This document shows positions 36,193 through 45,106 of a stretch of DNA of 64,000 nt, piece by piece. Below the pieces are notes generated by a model. That model did no database searches and was not told the origin of the DNA. It saw only the letters and a program-made list of their open reading frames with translations. The translations under genes were made by a program, and so were the position numbers. The DNA is from an uncultured Dyadobacter sp. (GTDB lineage: Bacteria; Bacteroidota; Bacteroidia; Cytophagales; Spirosomataceae). The first letter of the stretch is position 1; each line of letters begins with the position of its first letter. The stretch covers positions 1-64,000 of the forward strand of contig NZ_CAMLSE010000021.1 of assembly GCF_946482605.1 (NCBI RefSeq), read 5' to 3'.

Positions 36193-37080
36193 ATGGATTA
36201 CAACGAAAAGATTTCGCGGAAATCGTTCCTCAAAGCCAGCGCATTCGCATTGGCAGTGCCCATGTTCTCTAAACTGAACCTGGATGTAAAAGTGCCCTCA
36301 CCAATCGGTTTACAGCTGTACACGCTTCGTAATGAAATATCCAAAGACCTGCTGGGTACATTGAAAAAGGTATCGGCTGTCGGTTATAAGGAAGTGGAGC
36401 TTTACGGCTACTCTGACGGCAAATTCTTCGGCAAAACAGCGAAGGAACTCAAGAAGATCCTGGGCGACCTCGGTTTGAACCCGGTTAGCGGCCATTATGG
36501 CGCTGGCGTGGAGAATAAAACGGCCAAGGGTACATTGAGCAACGGCTGGCAGAAAGCGGTGGACGATGCGGCGGAATTGGGCCAGAAATACGTAAACTGC
36601 GCTTACCTGACCGAATCAGAGCGCAAGACGATCGACCAGTACAAAAGCTACGTGGACCTGTTCAACAAATCCGGCGAGGTTGCGAAGAAAGCAGGCCTGC
36701 AATTCGGCTACCACAACCACGATTTCGAATTCAAGAAGATTGGAGGAGAGTTGCCATACGATTACATCGCCGGTAAAACGGATCCGAAATTGGTGAAACT
36801 CGAACTGGATTTGTACTGGATCGTGAAAGCCGGACTCGATCCGGTTGCATTGTTCAAGAAATACCCAGGCCGTTTCCCATTGTGGCACGTGAAGGATATG
36901 GACAAGAAAGACGGCTCATTTGCCGAAGTAGGGACCGGTTCGATCGATTTCGCGAAGATTTTCGCTAACCGCAAACTCGCAGGCATGACGCATTTCTTCG
37001 TGGAGCAGGACGTGGCGAAAGTGCCGCCGGTACAGGCCATCGAAACGAGCTACAAGAACGTTGTGAAGATGAAAGTCTAG
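36193..37080 (+). CDS. Sugar phosphate isomerase/epimerase (TIM barrel) with Tat-like signal
   Basis: A 295-residue protein of the xylose isomerase-like TIM barrel family. N-terminal SRKSFLKASAFALAVPMFSK resembles a twin-arginine-type leader, though only one Arg precedes Lys, so export by Tat is likely but not proven. The barrel has LQLYTLRNEISKDLLGTL, GYKEVELYGY, GYHNHDFEF with metal-binding His, LELDLYWIVKAG and PLWHVKDMD with the later metal ligands. The substrate may be a sugar or keto acid derivative. It pairs with the secreted esterase upstream, so a periplasmic role in carbohydrate use is plausible. Confidence 0.88.
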   Translation: MDYNEKISRKSFLKASAFALAVPMFSKLNLDVKVPSPIGLQLYTLRNEISKDLLGTLKKVSAVGYKEVELYGYSDGKFFGKTAKELKKILGDLGLNPVSGHYGAGVENKTAKGTLSNGWQKAVDDAAELGQKYVNCAYLTESERKTIDQYKSYVDLFNKSGEVAKKAGLQFGYHNHDFEFKKIGGELPYDYIAGKTDPKLVKLELDLYWIVKAGLDPVALFKKYPGRFPLWHVKDMDKKDGSFAEVGTGSIDFAKIFANRKLAGMTHFFVEQDVAKVPPVQAIETSYKNVVKMKV

Positions 37081-37088
37081 CATAAAAA

Positions 37089-37117
37089 AAGACCCGGCCG
37101 CATAGCAGCCGGGTCTT
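37089..37117. terminator. Bidirectional terminator between isomerase gene and atpH
   Basis: Stem AAGACCCGGC / GCCGGGTCTT with a 9-base loop, flanked on the left by seven A residues, which read as T residues on the minus strand. It closes the atp operon (minus strand), and being symmetric can also end the plus-strand transcript. Confidence 0.9.
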
Positions 37118-37139
37118 CCAAATTATGCAGATAAAAATT

Positions 37140-37676
37140 TCAGTTTACTAACTGTAATTTAAGTTCGTTCAAACGGCTGCGCAGCGAAGCGTCGATCTGG
37201 CGGTCGCCCACTGTCAACACATATCCGCCGATCAAAGCATTGTCTACTTTTTCGGCCAGTTCTACCGTTTTTCCGGTTGCTTTGGCAACAATATCGGTAA
37301 ATTGCTTACGAAGTTCGTCGGTAAGCGGGGTAGGTGTTACCACCGTCGCTTTTTCGATTCCCTTGAAGCTGTTATAGGCTTTAATGAATTCTATCGCGAT
37401 TTCGTCGAGGATAGCTTCACGGTTTTTCTTAGTGATAATATCGAATATCGCGAATGAAACAGGGCTTACACGCTCCTTAAAAAGGCTTTTCAAAATGCCT
37501 GATTTTTTCTCGTGACGCACCACCGGGCTTTTCAATGCAAGCATGAGGCCGCGGTTCTGCTCTGCTGTATCTTTGAATAGCAGCATGTCCTGATAAACCG
37601 CGTCCAGAACGTTCTGTTCTTTCGCCAGCTCGATCAGCGATTTTGCATATCTGGATGCTACAATACTTACTGACAT
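37140..37676 (-). CDS. atpH: ATP synthase F1 delta subunit (OSCP type)
   Basis: A 178-residue peripheral stalk protein linking F1 to the b subunits. Seen: VASRYAKSLIELAKEQNVLDAVYQDMLLF at the N-terminus and a C-terminal ALIGGYVLTVGDRQIDASLRSRLNEL, the hallmark of delta. It lies 23 bases downstream of atpF. The last gene of the local operon, it is followed by a terminator, so atpA and atpG, which usually follow atpH, must be elsewhere in the genome. Confidence 0.95.
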   Translation of the reverse strand: MSVSIVASRYAKSLIELAKEQNVLDAVYQDMLLFKDTAEQNRGLMLALKSPVVRHEKKSGILKSLFKERVSPVSFAIFDIITKKNREAILDEIAIEFIKAYNSFKGIEKATVVTPTPLTDELRKQFTDIVAKATGKTVELAEKVDNALIGGYVLTVGDRQIDASLRSRLNELKLQLVN

Positions 37677-37699
37677 CGGAATTAGATTTTAAATGCTGA

Positions 37700-38194
37700 T
37701 TAGTTAAGACGCGCGGAGGTAGCCAGGTCAGCGATCAGTTTTTCCTGAGCTGCTTTGTCTGCCAATTCCCGGTGCAATACTTTCTCAGCGATTTCCAATG
37801 AAAGCGTAGCAACTTCTTTTTTGATTTTGCTTACCGCCACAGCTTGTTCGTTGCGGATGGTTTCGCGTGCGCTTTCGATGATCTTTTGACCTTCGATAAC
37901 TGCTTTGTCTCTTGACTCTGCGATGGTTTTGTCGGCAGCGTCTTTCGCGTCGCGAAGGATCTGGTCACGGATGGCATTGGCTTCTGCGATCAGCTTTTCG
38001 TTGTCCGACTTCAATTGTGCCATTTCAGCACGTGTTCTTTCTGCGAGGTCGAGCGCACCCTGGATTTCGTTTTCACGATCTTTCAGACCTTTCAGGATAG
38101 GCTTCCAGGCGAATTTGGCCAGAATGAAAACTACCAGCAAAAATACTACCAGCATCCAGAAAATAAGGCCTGGGTTTGGAGTAAGCAATGACAT
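37700..38194 (-). CDS. atpF: ATP synthase F0 b subunit
   Basis: A 164-residue stalk protein: one N-terminal transmembrane helix (GLIFWMLVVFLLVVFILAKF) followed by a long charged coiled coil (DRENEIQGALDLAERTRAEMAQL, EAVAVSKIKKEVATLSLEIAEKV). Bacterial b subunits form a dimer holding F1 to the a subunit. The length and WKPILKGLKDRE after the helix are typical. Placed 146 bases after atpE, a wide gap for this operon, with a hairpin between (see regulatory feature). Confidence 0.95.
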   Translation of the reverse strand: MSLLTPNPGLIFWMLVVFLLVVFILAKFAWKPILKGLKDRENEIQGALDLAERTRAEMAQLKSDNEKLIAEANAIRDQILRDAKDAADKTIAESRDKAVIEGQKIIESARETIRNEQAVAVSKIKKEVATLSLEIAEKVLHRELADKAAQEKLIADLATSARLN

Positions 38195-38253
38195 AGTTAA
38201 ATGAGTTTTTGAGTGTAAGAATGATCTGTATCTTCTCTCTTCTTATTAAAAGT

Positions 38254-38278
38254 TCGTGGAAGCCTAATGCTTCCACGA
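38254..38278 (-). promoter_or_regulatory. Intercistronic hairpin between atpE and atpF
   Basis: Perfect 10-bp arms TCGTGGAAGC / GCTTCCACGA around CTAAT. On the operon strand it lies about 60 bases past the atpE stop and is followed by ACTTTTAATAAG, only moderately U-rich. This could slow or partly stop transcription, or protect an atpE-containing RNA end. No T-run fit for a strong terminator is present, so atpF is still expected to be transcribed. Confidence 0.55.
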
Positions 38279-38340
38279 TAAAGTTTTTCATCGCTGCCAG
38301 GCCTAGCGCACCGGCGCAACGTGATCTCTCCGACGAGCTA

Positions 38341-38628
<288 letters not shown>

Positions 38629-38650
38629 TTAATAAAAAAGAGATTCTGAA

Positions 38651-39745
38651 TTAATGTCCGTGATCGGCGTGGCCATGCTCTTCAATGGCGCTTCCGATGT
38701 ACATGGACGATAATAGTGTGAAGATGAATGCCTGGATGAATGCTACCATGATCTCGATGAAGTTCAGGAACAATGCGAACAGGGAGATTACCGGTGCGAT
38801 CACGATGCTTTGGAAAATAAAGATCAGACCGAACAAGCTCAGGAGGATAATGTGACCCGCTGTGATGTTGGCGAACAACCGGACCATGAGCGAGAATGGC
38901 TTCATGAACACACCCACGATCTCGACAGGGATCATGATGAGCAACAAAGGAGCAGGTACACCCGGAGGGCTCAGCAAGTGCTTGTAGTAATTGCCGTTTG
39001 CGTTCAGGTGAACGATAATGAATGTCAGAACGGCCAGTGTCATTGTAACTGCGATGTTGCCGGTAAGGTTAGCCGAGCCGGGAAGCAGCCCCATGATGTT
39101 GTTGATCAAAATGAAGAAGAACAACGTCAGCAGGTAAGGAAGATATTTCTCGTATTTCGGCCCTACATTTGGCTTTACCACCTCGTCGCGAATGAAGAGG
39201 ATAACCACTTCCATTGCGGAGGCGAAACCTTTCGGTGCTTTGCCTTTGCTGTTTTTGTACCAGCCGGCAATGCTTGTGAAAACGAGGATCAGGATCAGCG
39301 CGCTCAGCAGCATGGATGCTACGTTCTTGGTGATCGAGAAGTCGTATACTTTACGGGCTTCGTCAACGGGAACGATCTGCTCCGAGTCGCCGTGTACCAG
39401 ATGGTAGCCGTTATATTCGTGATGGTCGTTGTGGAAGTTGGAAGACATGAAAACCTCGATTCCGCGGTCTTCCGAATAAAGAATGACGGGAAGTGGGATG
39501 GATACCCCATGCGAAAACTCCCATTCGTGCGAGTCAGCAATGTGGTGCATGATCATCTCACCGATGTTGAACTTCGCTTCGTGCTCTTCAAGCTTATGTT
39601 CAATTTTATGCTCTTCCTCATTCACTGCCTGGGCGACCGACCCTGAGTCGTGCTGGGTAGGTTCGTCGGCGCGGGCCGGGAGGTTAAAAACGCATGTTGC
39701 CGCTATAAGGGCGATAGTAAAAAACCGTCTCAGATGGGTATACAT
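38651..39745 (-). CDS. atpB: ATP synthase F0 a subunit
   Basis: A 364-residue membrane protein, longer than the E. coli 271 by about 90 N-terminal residues. The extra part begins with a signal-peptide-like helix (FFTIALIAATCVFNLPARA) and holds a His/Glu-rich charged stretch (EEEHKIEHKLEEHEAKF), a known trait of Bacteroidota AtpB. The core has the essential Arg in FSLMVRLFANITAGHI and PVEIVGVFMKPFSL. The C-terminus is also His-rich (EEHGHADHGH). The atpE gene lies 46 bases downstream; the small membrane gene ends 24 bases upstream. Confidence 0.96.
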   Translation of the reverse strand: MYTHLRRFFTIALIAATCVFNLPARADEPTQHDSGSVAQAVNEEEHKIEHKLEEHEAKFNIGEMIMHHIADSHEWEFSHGVSIPLPVILYSEDRGIEVFMSSNFHNDHHEYNGYHLVHGDSEQIVPVDEARKVYDFSITKNVASMLLSALILILVFTSIAGWYKNSKGKAPKGFASAMEVVILFIRDEVVKPNVGPKYEKYLPYLLTLFFFILINNIMGLLPGSANLTGNIAVTMTLAVLTFIIVHLNANGNYYKHLLSPPGVPAPLLLIMIPVEIVGVFMKPFSLMVRLFANITAGHIILLSLFGLIFIFQSIVIAPVISLFALFLNFIEIMVAFIQAFIFTLLSSMYIGSAIEEHGHADHGH

Positions 39746-39769
39746 AAATGCTTGAAATACTATGCTTTG

Positions 39770-40129
39770 TCAATCGCGGCGCAAGTTACGATACAAACCA
39801 TATATTTCAAAACATGTGTAAAATAAATAGAGTGCAAAAAAGTCGATAACAAATAGGAATGAATCAGTTAGCCCTTTATATAAAAAGAGGGCAATAAAAA
39901 TGAGGCTGAGAATGATCCGTGCGACAATGGTAGAAATGTAAAATGTGACAAATTTCTCACGCTTGTTTCTTAATCCGAACTCCATCAGACGGTGAGCCAG
40001 AAATGACACACCAAAGAAGAAAACCAGAATGTACCATATATAGGGATGCAGAAAAGAGTCGAAGTGAAATCTTTGAGCAAGGAAAAATACAATTCCAAGC
40101 AGAATGGTTGCGATCAGGGTGCGAAGCAT
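39770..40129 (-). CDS. Small four-helix membrane protein of the atp operon
   Basis: A 119-residue protein with four hydrophobic helices (LIATILLGIVFFLAQ, YIWYILVFFFGVSFL, FYISTIVARIILSLIFIALFLY, FLFVIDFFALYLFYTCF). No motif that I recognise, though the place between atpZ and atpB is that of AtpI-type assembly factors in other phyla, so a role in c-ring assembly or membrane insertion is the best guess. Orthologues at this position are normal in Cytophagales, usually annotated as hypothetical. ATG start; the upstream atpZ gene ends 21 bases before. Confidence 0.75.
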   Translation of the reverse strand: MLRTLIATILLGIVFFLAQRFHFDSFLHPYIWYILVFFFGVSFLAHRLMEFGLRNKREKFVTFYISTIVARIILSLIFIALFLYKGLTDSFLFVIDFFALYLFYTCFEIYGLYRNLRRD

Positions 40130-40150
40130 GCGGGTGTCTTTGGAGGGGAA

Positions 40151-40375
40151 TTATTGTTTGGTAAAACTTCTGATCAGGAGGTAGAGCGAGGCCGCAATGG
40201 ATAGCAGCGACAGCACGAGCGTCCAGACAGGTACCTTGTTATGCTGCCATTCGTCGAGCTTGTAGCCGGCATAGGTAAAGACCAGTATCGTTCCGAGCAT
40301 CTGGGTTGCCATACCGGAATATTTCAGAAACCCCGACGGCCGGTTCTTGTCCGGATTATGTTTTTTGTCCTCCAT
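40151..40375 (-). CDS. AtpZ/AtpI-type F0F1 accessory protein
   Basis: A 74-residue protein with two transmembrane helices (YSGMATQMLGTILVFTYAGYKL and VWTLVLSLLSIAASLYLLI) and a charged, Lys-rich N-terminus. GTILVFTYAGYKLDEW is the signature of the F0F1-ATPase putative Ca2+/Mg2+ transporter family (AtpZ). It may aid c-ring assembly or Mg2+ supply. First gene of the operon; the 73 bases to the divergent porW gene hold its promoter, but no exact -7 box is found. Confidence 0.82.
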   Translation of the reverse strand: MEDKKHNPDKNRPSGFLKYSGMATQMLGTILVFTYAGYKLDEWQHNKVPVWTLVLSLLSIAASLYLLIRSFTKQ

Positions 40376-40455
40376 AGCTCAGTTTCGCCTCGTTCGGAAT
40401 GAAAAGTGATGGTAGAATATCGGGGTAAAATTGCTTCAAATTTTGTAAATGGCGT

Positions 40456-40463
40456 TATCTTCG
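40456..40463 (+). promoter_or_regulatory. Possible -7 box for porW, inside the longest reading frame
   Basis: TATCTTCG has one mismatch to TAnnTTTG and TTG lies about 22 bases upstream. If real, transcription starts near 40470, after the ATG at 40449, and the gene must begin at the downstream GTG (40539). This agrees with the lipoprotein signal position. Confidence 0.3.
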
Positions 40464-40538
40464 ATACGTATTTATTCGGAATACCGTTTTAGATTTGCTT
40501 ATCTAACCAGATACAGGACACCCCATAAAGTCATTTTC

Positions 40539-42740
40539 GTGATCGAACGCATTGCTTCCCATATCCGCCGAATAGCATTACTACTTGCCACGATCAGTTT
40601 TCTGGCCGCCTGTTCACAATACAGTTCCAGGCCGGGGGCGATTACTTTTCATAATGTCTCGGCAAGGTACAATGCTTATTTTATGGCCGAGCAGGACATG
40701 CTGGAAGCCGAGTTCGAGATGAAAAAGGCATATAAGGAAAATTACAACCAGCTTCTGCCGATCCTGCTACCCATGGACTCCGTGCTGGCCATGGCCGTGA
40801 AGCCCAAGTTGCTGGACGCCATTAAGAAAGCGTCGATCGTTGCGGAGAAGCATCAGAACAGTAAATGGATCGACAACAGCTATATTTTATTGGGGAAATC
40901 GAGGCTCTACCTCGGCGAATGGGCGGATGGCCTGGAAGCCTTGCGTTACGTATACGCCAACGGGCGTGACCAAAGCGATAAAAATGATGCACTGATACTG
41001 CTTATGCGGGCTTACATCGAAAGAAAAGATTATTCCAATGCATTGGGCGTAGCAGAGTATCTCAGCCAGAATCCATTGGACAAATCCTCTGTTCGTGACT
41101 TTTATCTCACCAAAGCATATCTGCATCAGCAAAACGGTGAATATCTGACGTCCGTGGCGATTCTGGAAGAGACATTCCCGCTGTTGAAAAAATCGACCGA
41201 AACCGCACGCATCCACTTTGCTGCGGCCCAGATGTACGATCGTCTCGGACAATATGCTCTGGCCAATAAGCATTATAAAAGTGTAAACAGGAATAAACCC
41301 AATTACGACCTGGGCTTCTATTCGGCCATGAACTCGCTCCAAAACGAGGTGGTGCTGAACCCCAAACGCGACCTGGCTGATGTGGGTTTTGATAAAATGC
41401 TTCGCGATCGTAAGAATGATGATCTGCAGGACCGGGTGTACTTCACGATGGGCCTTTTGGCAGAACACAAAAATCAGATTCCGCAGGCAGTAGGCTATTT
41501 GCAGAAAGCCGCCGCCGCGTCGAAAGGCAACATGCAGCAAAAAGCATATACCTATCTGCAACTGGCCCGGATCAAATACGAATCCCTGGAAGATTTTGAA
41601 GCGTCAAAAGCATACTATGACAGTGCGCTGGCGATCCTCCCGCAGGAGGCGCCGGAGTACCGGTTGGTGGCCGATCGCAAACGCGCACTCGACAATTTCG
41701 TGACCCAGTATACCATAGTTACCACCGAAGATAGTTTGCAGAAATTGGCAAGGTTGAATCCGGCCGCGCTGGACAACAAGATCGACGCCATTATAGAGGC
41801 CAAAGAGAAGAAACGACTGGAAGATGAGGAAAGAGCCCGGAAGGCGCAGCTTGCAGCTCAGAATGCGAGCATGCAGCAGGGTGGGGGCAACCCGTTGGTG
41901 ACCGCCGGTGAAAGAAGATGGGAATTGTACGATCCCGGCCTGGTCAATAAAGGTAAGATCGATTTCAAACGTGCCTGGGGTAACCGGCCATTGGAAGATG
42001 ACTGGCGACGGAGCAGCAGACCACTCCGCTCATTGGCCGGTAACAACGCAGGAACTTCTGATAGTACCGCTATCGCTCAGACGCAACAGGCGGATGCAGG
42101 TATGAAACCGGGTACACCTGAATGGCAGCAGGTACATGCCCTTTTGAAAAAGAATGTACCCCTGACCGATACGCTCTTCTCCGCATCTCAAAGGAAAAAG
42201 GAAGATGCTTTGTACAATCTGGGAAAAATCTATCGCTTTGACCTAAAAGAATCACACCGGGCCATCTCCACATTTGAACGCGTGCTGGCCGATTACCCCC
42301 GTACGCAATATAAGGATGAGATTTATTACCTGCTTTTCCTGAGTAATGAAGAGAACGCAGCTCAAAAGGAGGCCTGGAAGGGCAAGTTGCTGAGCGAGTA
42401 TCCGACGTCCACTTACGCAAGGCTGGTCAACAAGTCGACCGACGCCGGCGGCACCTCAGGCAATGCGGTTAAAGAATATGAAGCGGCATATAAGCTCTAC
42501 GCGGACGGCAATTATACCAGGGCATTGGAAGAAATTGAGAAAAACCTGCCAGCTTACAAGGGAAGTTCAATGGAAGATAAATTCGCTTTGCTAAGGGTGT
42601 TTTTGATCGGCAAAGTTCGTGGAAAAGAAGCCTACGCACAGGCTATTACCGAATTTATGAGGCTTTATCCAACCAGCATTTACCTGCCACGCCTGAAAGA
42701 AATGCAGGAATTCAATTCCCCCTCGATGGGGAAGAGATAA
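40539..42740 (+). CDS. porW: Type IX secretion/gliding motility lipoprotein PorW/SprE
   Basis: A TPR-rich lipoprotein of the type IX secretion system, linking the PorX/PorY regulatory pair to the export machinery in the Bacteroidota studied. With GTG at 40539 the protein has 733 residues and starts with a fitting lipoprotein signal, RRIALLLATISFLAAC, with the lipid cysteine at residue 25. ATG at 40449 would add 30 residues before it. Seen: ITFHNVSARYNAYFMAEQD near the N-terminus, several TPR units (WADGLEALRYVYANGRDQSD, RIHFAAAQMYDRLGQYALA), a Lys/Glu/Arg coiled coil near 430-460, and a C-terminal repeat HRAISTFERVLADYPRTQYKD. Confidence 0.9.
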   Translation: MIERIASHIRRIALLLATISFLAACSQYSSRPGAITFHNVSARYNAYFMAEQDMLEAEFEMKKAYKENYNQLLPILLPMDSVLAMAVKPKLLDAIKKASIVAEKHQNSKWIDNSYILLGKSRLYLGEWADGLEALRYVYANGRDQSDKNDALILLMRAYIERKDYSNALGVAEYLSQNPLDKSSVRDFYLTKAYLHQQNGEYLTSVAILEETFPLLKKSTETARIHFAAAQMYDRLGQYALANKHYKSVNRNKPNYDLGFYSAMNSLQNEVVLNPKRDLADVGFDKMLRDRKNDDLQDRVYFTMGLLAEHKNQIPQAVGYLQKAAAASKGNMQQKAYTYLQLARIKYESLEDFEASKAYYDSALAILPQEAPEYRLVADRKRALDNFVTQYTIVTTEDSLQKLARLNPAALDNKIDAIIEAKEKKRLEDEERARKAQLAAQNASMQQGGGNPLVTAGERRWELYDPGLVNKGKIDFKRAWGNRPLEDDWRRSSRPLRSLAGNNAGTSDSTAIAQTQQADAGMKPGTPEWQQVHALLKKNVPLTDTLFSASQRKKEDALYNLGKIYRFDLKESHRAISTFERVLADYPRTQYKDEIYYLLFLSNEENAAQKEAWKGKLLSEYPTSTYARLVNKSTDAGGTSGNAVKEYEAAYKLYADGNYTRALEEIEKNLPAYKGSSMEDKFALLRVFLIGKVRGKEAYAQAITEFMRLYPTSIYLPRLKEMQEFNSPSMGKR

Positions 42741-42753
42741 TATACTGAAATTG

Positions 42754-42761
42754 TATATTTG
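42754..42761 (+). promoter_or_regulatory. Bacteroidota-type -7 box upstream of PBP1A gene
   Basis: TATATTTG matches TAnnTTTG exactly, 29 bases before the PBP1A ATG. No TTTG at -33. It may give PBP1A its own start site apart from porW. Confidence 0.4.
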
Positions 42762-42790
42762 CCTTTCCAGTAACCTATCACCCCACCAAT

Positions 42791-45088
42791 ATGATTGAAT
42801 TACAACCCGGAAAGTATCGGCGCTCCATTGTCCGTCTCTGGCGGTATGTGGCCCTGGGACTGGGTCTGATAATATTTTATATCGTTGCCGTCAGTTTTAA
42901 CTTTTTGTGGCTGTTTGGCGGCATGCCCGATTTGAAAACACTTGAAAATCCCAAGAGTGAGCTTGCTTCCGAACTCATCAGTGAGGACGGGAAATCCCTT
43001 GGGAAGTACTTCTTCGAAAACCGTACGCCGATTAACATCGCGCAGATTTCTCCGAACCTGATCGATGCGCTGGTGGCAACGGAAGACGCGCGTTTTGTGA
43101 ACCACTCGGGGATCGATCCGAGGAGTTTGCTCCGTGTATTCAAGGGAGTGGTCTCTGGAAGTTCGAGTTCGGGGGGAGGAAGTACATTGACCCAGCAAGT
43201 TGCAAAAAACCTTTTCAATACACGCTCAGAGGAGTATGAAGGTCTTTTAGGCAAGCTTCCGATCGTGCGGATCGTGATTGCCAAGACCAAGGAGTGGATA
43301 TTGGCAGTGGTGCTGGAAAGAAAGTATACCAAGCAGGAAATCATGCAAATGTACCTGAACACAGTGTCTTTCGGGAACAACACTTACGGTATCAAAGTAG
43401 CGTCAAAGACTTATTTCGATAAAGAGCCCTGGGATCTTAATGTGACTGAGGCTGCATTGCTGGTCGGAATGCTGCAAAACCCGACCTTATTCAACCCGCT
43501 CCGCTTTCCCAACAATGCATTAAACCGGAGAAACACTGTGCTTGCACAAATGTGGAAATACGAATACATTCCGGAAGAAGATTTTATGCGGTTTAAGGAA
43601 AGGCCGCTCGGGCTGGACTTTACCATCGATAGTCACAACACGGGGCTGGCACCCTATTTCCGGGAGTCGATGCGTGGGTATCTCAAGAGCTGGGTCAAGT
43701 TATATAATGAAGAGCATGACACGGACCTCGACCTGTACACGAGCGGACTGCGGATTTATACGACAATCGACTCCCGCATTCAGCGTTACCAGGAGGATGC
43801 TCTTACCGACCATATGAAGCAACAGCAAAAGTTGTTTGATGAACATTGGAAAGGACGTAACCCCTGGACCTATGATAATGGAAAGGAAATTCCCGGCTTT
43901 ATCAAAACAGCTGCCAGAAGATCGCCGCATTTCATTTCTTTGAAAAGGGACCTGGGTGAAGACGAAGCCTGGAAGATCATGCGGAAGCCTTACAAAATGA
44001 AGGTTTTTAGCTGGAACGGAGAAAAGGAAGTGACGATGAGCCCGCTGGACTCCATTGCGTATTACAAGCGCTTCCTCCGTGCAGGTATGATGTCCATGGA
44101 TCCGCGCAATGGGCATGTGAAGGCCTGGGTAGGAGGTGTCAATTTCAAATATTTCAAGTACGACCACGTGAAGCAAGGGTCACGCCAGCCTGGTTCTACA
44201 TTCAAACCCTTTGTGTATGTCTCGGCGCTGGATAAGAGCTTCCTTACCCCCTGCGATCATGTAACGGATGCGCCGGTCTATTTCGGGCCGTCGGATGGCG
44301 TGCCGGGTGGCTGGTCACCCCACAACTCTAACAACAAATACTCTTATCAATCCCTGTCCCTCCGGCAGGCGCTGGGGAAATCGGTTAACACGGTGAGTGC
44401 CTATCTGATGAAAATGGTGAGGCCTAAGGCTGTGGTGGAGTATGCACATAAGCTGGGGATTACCAGCAAACTTCAGGAGGTGCCCTCCCTATGCCTGGGA
44501 ATCAGTGATGTATCGGTTTATGAAATGGTCGGTGCCTATTGCGCTTTTGCCAACGGAGGTCATCGCACGGAACCCATGACGATTTTGAGGATCGAGGACC
44601 GTTATGGAAATGTTTTGCAGGAGTTTTTCCAAAAGCAAAACCAGGAGATCAGCGAGAATATGGCTTATAATATGCTCTATCTCATGCGGGGTGCCGTAGA
44701 AGATCCCGGTGGTACTGCGGGGCGGTTGAGGCAATATGGTGTGACAGAGGGTAACGAAATCGCTGCAAAGACCGGAACAACTTCCAACTATTCGGACGGA
44801 TGGTTTATGGGAATGACCCAAAGCCTGGTTTCCGGCATCTGGGTGGGAGGAGAAGACCGTAGCATTCACTTCCGGACGATTGCCTACGGTCAGGGTGGCC
44901 GTATTGCGATGCCGGCCTGGGGCTTATTTATGCAAAAAGTCTACGCCGATCAGACGCTCGTACAATACCGGAAAGGCCCATTCAATAAACCTGAAAACTA
45001 CGTGCGCGAATGCGGGGGCGTAGCGACAGACAGTACCGATACGTACATTCCGCCGTCACGTTCCGACGACGAAGGTGTTTTGTTCTGA
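42791..45088 (+). CDS. Class A penicillin-binding protein (PBP1A type)
   Basis: A 765-residue bifunctional peptidoglycan synthase anchored by one N-terminal helix (YVALGLGLIIFYIVAVSFNFLW). The GT51 glycosyltransferase has VATEDARFVNHSGIDPRSLL with its catalytic glutamate, GGGSTLTQQVAKNLF, and RKYTKQEIMQMYLNTVSFG. The transpeptidase has SxxK in RQPGSTFKPFVY, the SxN motif in GKSVNTVSAYL and KTG in AAKTGTTSNYSDGW. Together they polymerise and crosslink glycan strands in the periplasm. The C-terminal tail carries one Cys (VRECGG) and acidic residues. Glycerate kinase follows after 18 bases. Confidence 0.95.
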   Translation: MIELQPGKYRRSIVRLWRYVALGLGLIIFYIVAVSFNFLWLFGGMPDLKTLENPKSELASELISEDGKSLGKYFFENRTPINIAQISPNLIDALVATEDARFVNHSGIDPRSLLRVFKGVVSGSSSSGGGSTLTQQVAKNLFNTRSEEYEGLLGKLPIVRIVIAKTKEWILAVVLERKYTKQEIMQMYLNTVSFGNNTYGIKVASKTYFDKEPWDLNVTEAALLVGMLQNPTLFNPLRFPNNALNRRNTVLAQMWKYEYIPEEDFMRFKERPLGLDFTIDSHNTGLAPYFRESMRGYLKSWVKLYNEEHDTDLDLYTSGLRIYTTIDSRIQRYQEDALTDHMKQQQKLFDEHWKGRNPWTYDNGKEIPGFIKTAARRSPHFISLKRDLGEDEAWKIMRKPYKMKVFSWNGEKEVTMSPLDSIAYYKRFLRAGMMSMDPRNGHVKAWVGGVNFKYFKYDHVKQGSRQPGSTFKPFVYVSALDKSFLTPCDHVTDAPVYFGPSDGVPGGWSPHNSNNKYSYQSLSLRQALGKSVNTVSAYLMKMVRPKAVVEYAHKLGITSKLQEVPSLCLGISDVSVYEMVGAYCAFANGGHRTEPMTILRIEDRYGNVLQEFFQKQNQEISENMAYNMLYLMRGAVEDPGGTAGRLRQYGVTEGNEIAAKTGTTSNYSDGWFMGMTQSLVSGIWVGGEDRSIHFRTIAYGQGGRIAMPAWGLFMQKVYADQTLVQYRKGPFNKPENYVRECGGVATDSTDTYIPPSRSDDEGVLF

Positions 45089-45106
45089 CCTATTAACTTC
45101 TTGTCC

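Noticed and set aside
38810..39646. 278-codon plus-strand open frame opposite atpB
   Set aside because: Antisense to atpB. The high His, Asp, Gln and Val content mirrors the atpB codons rather than a real protein.
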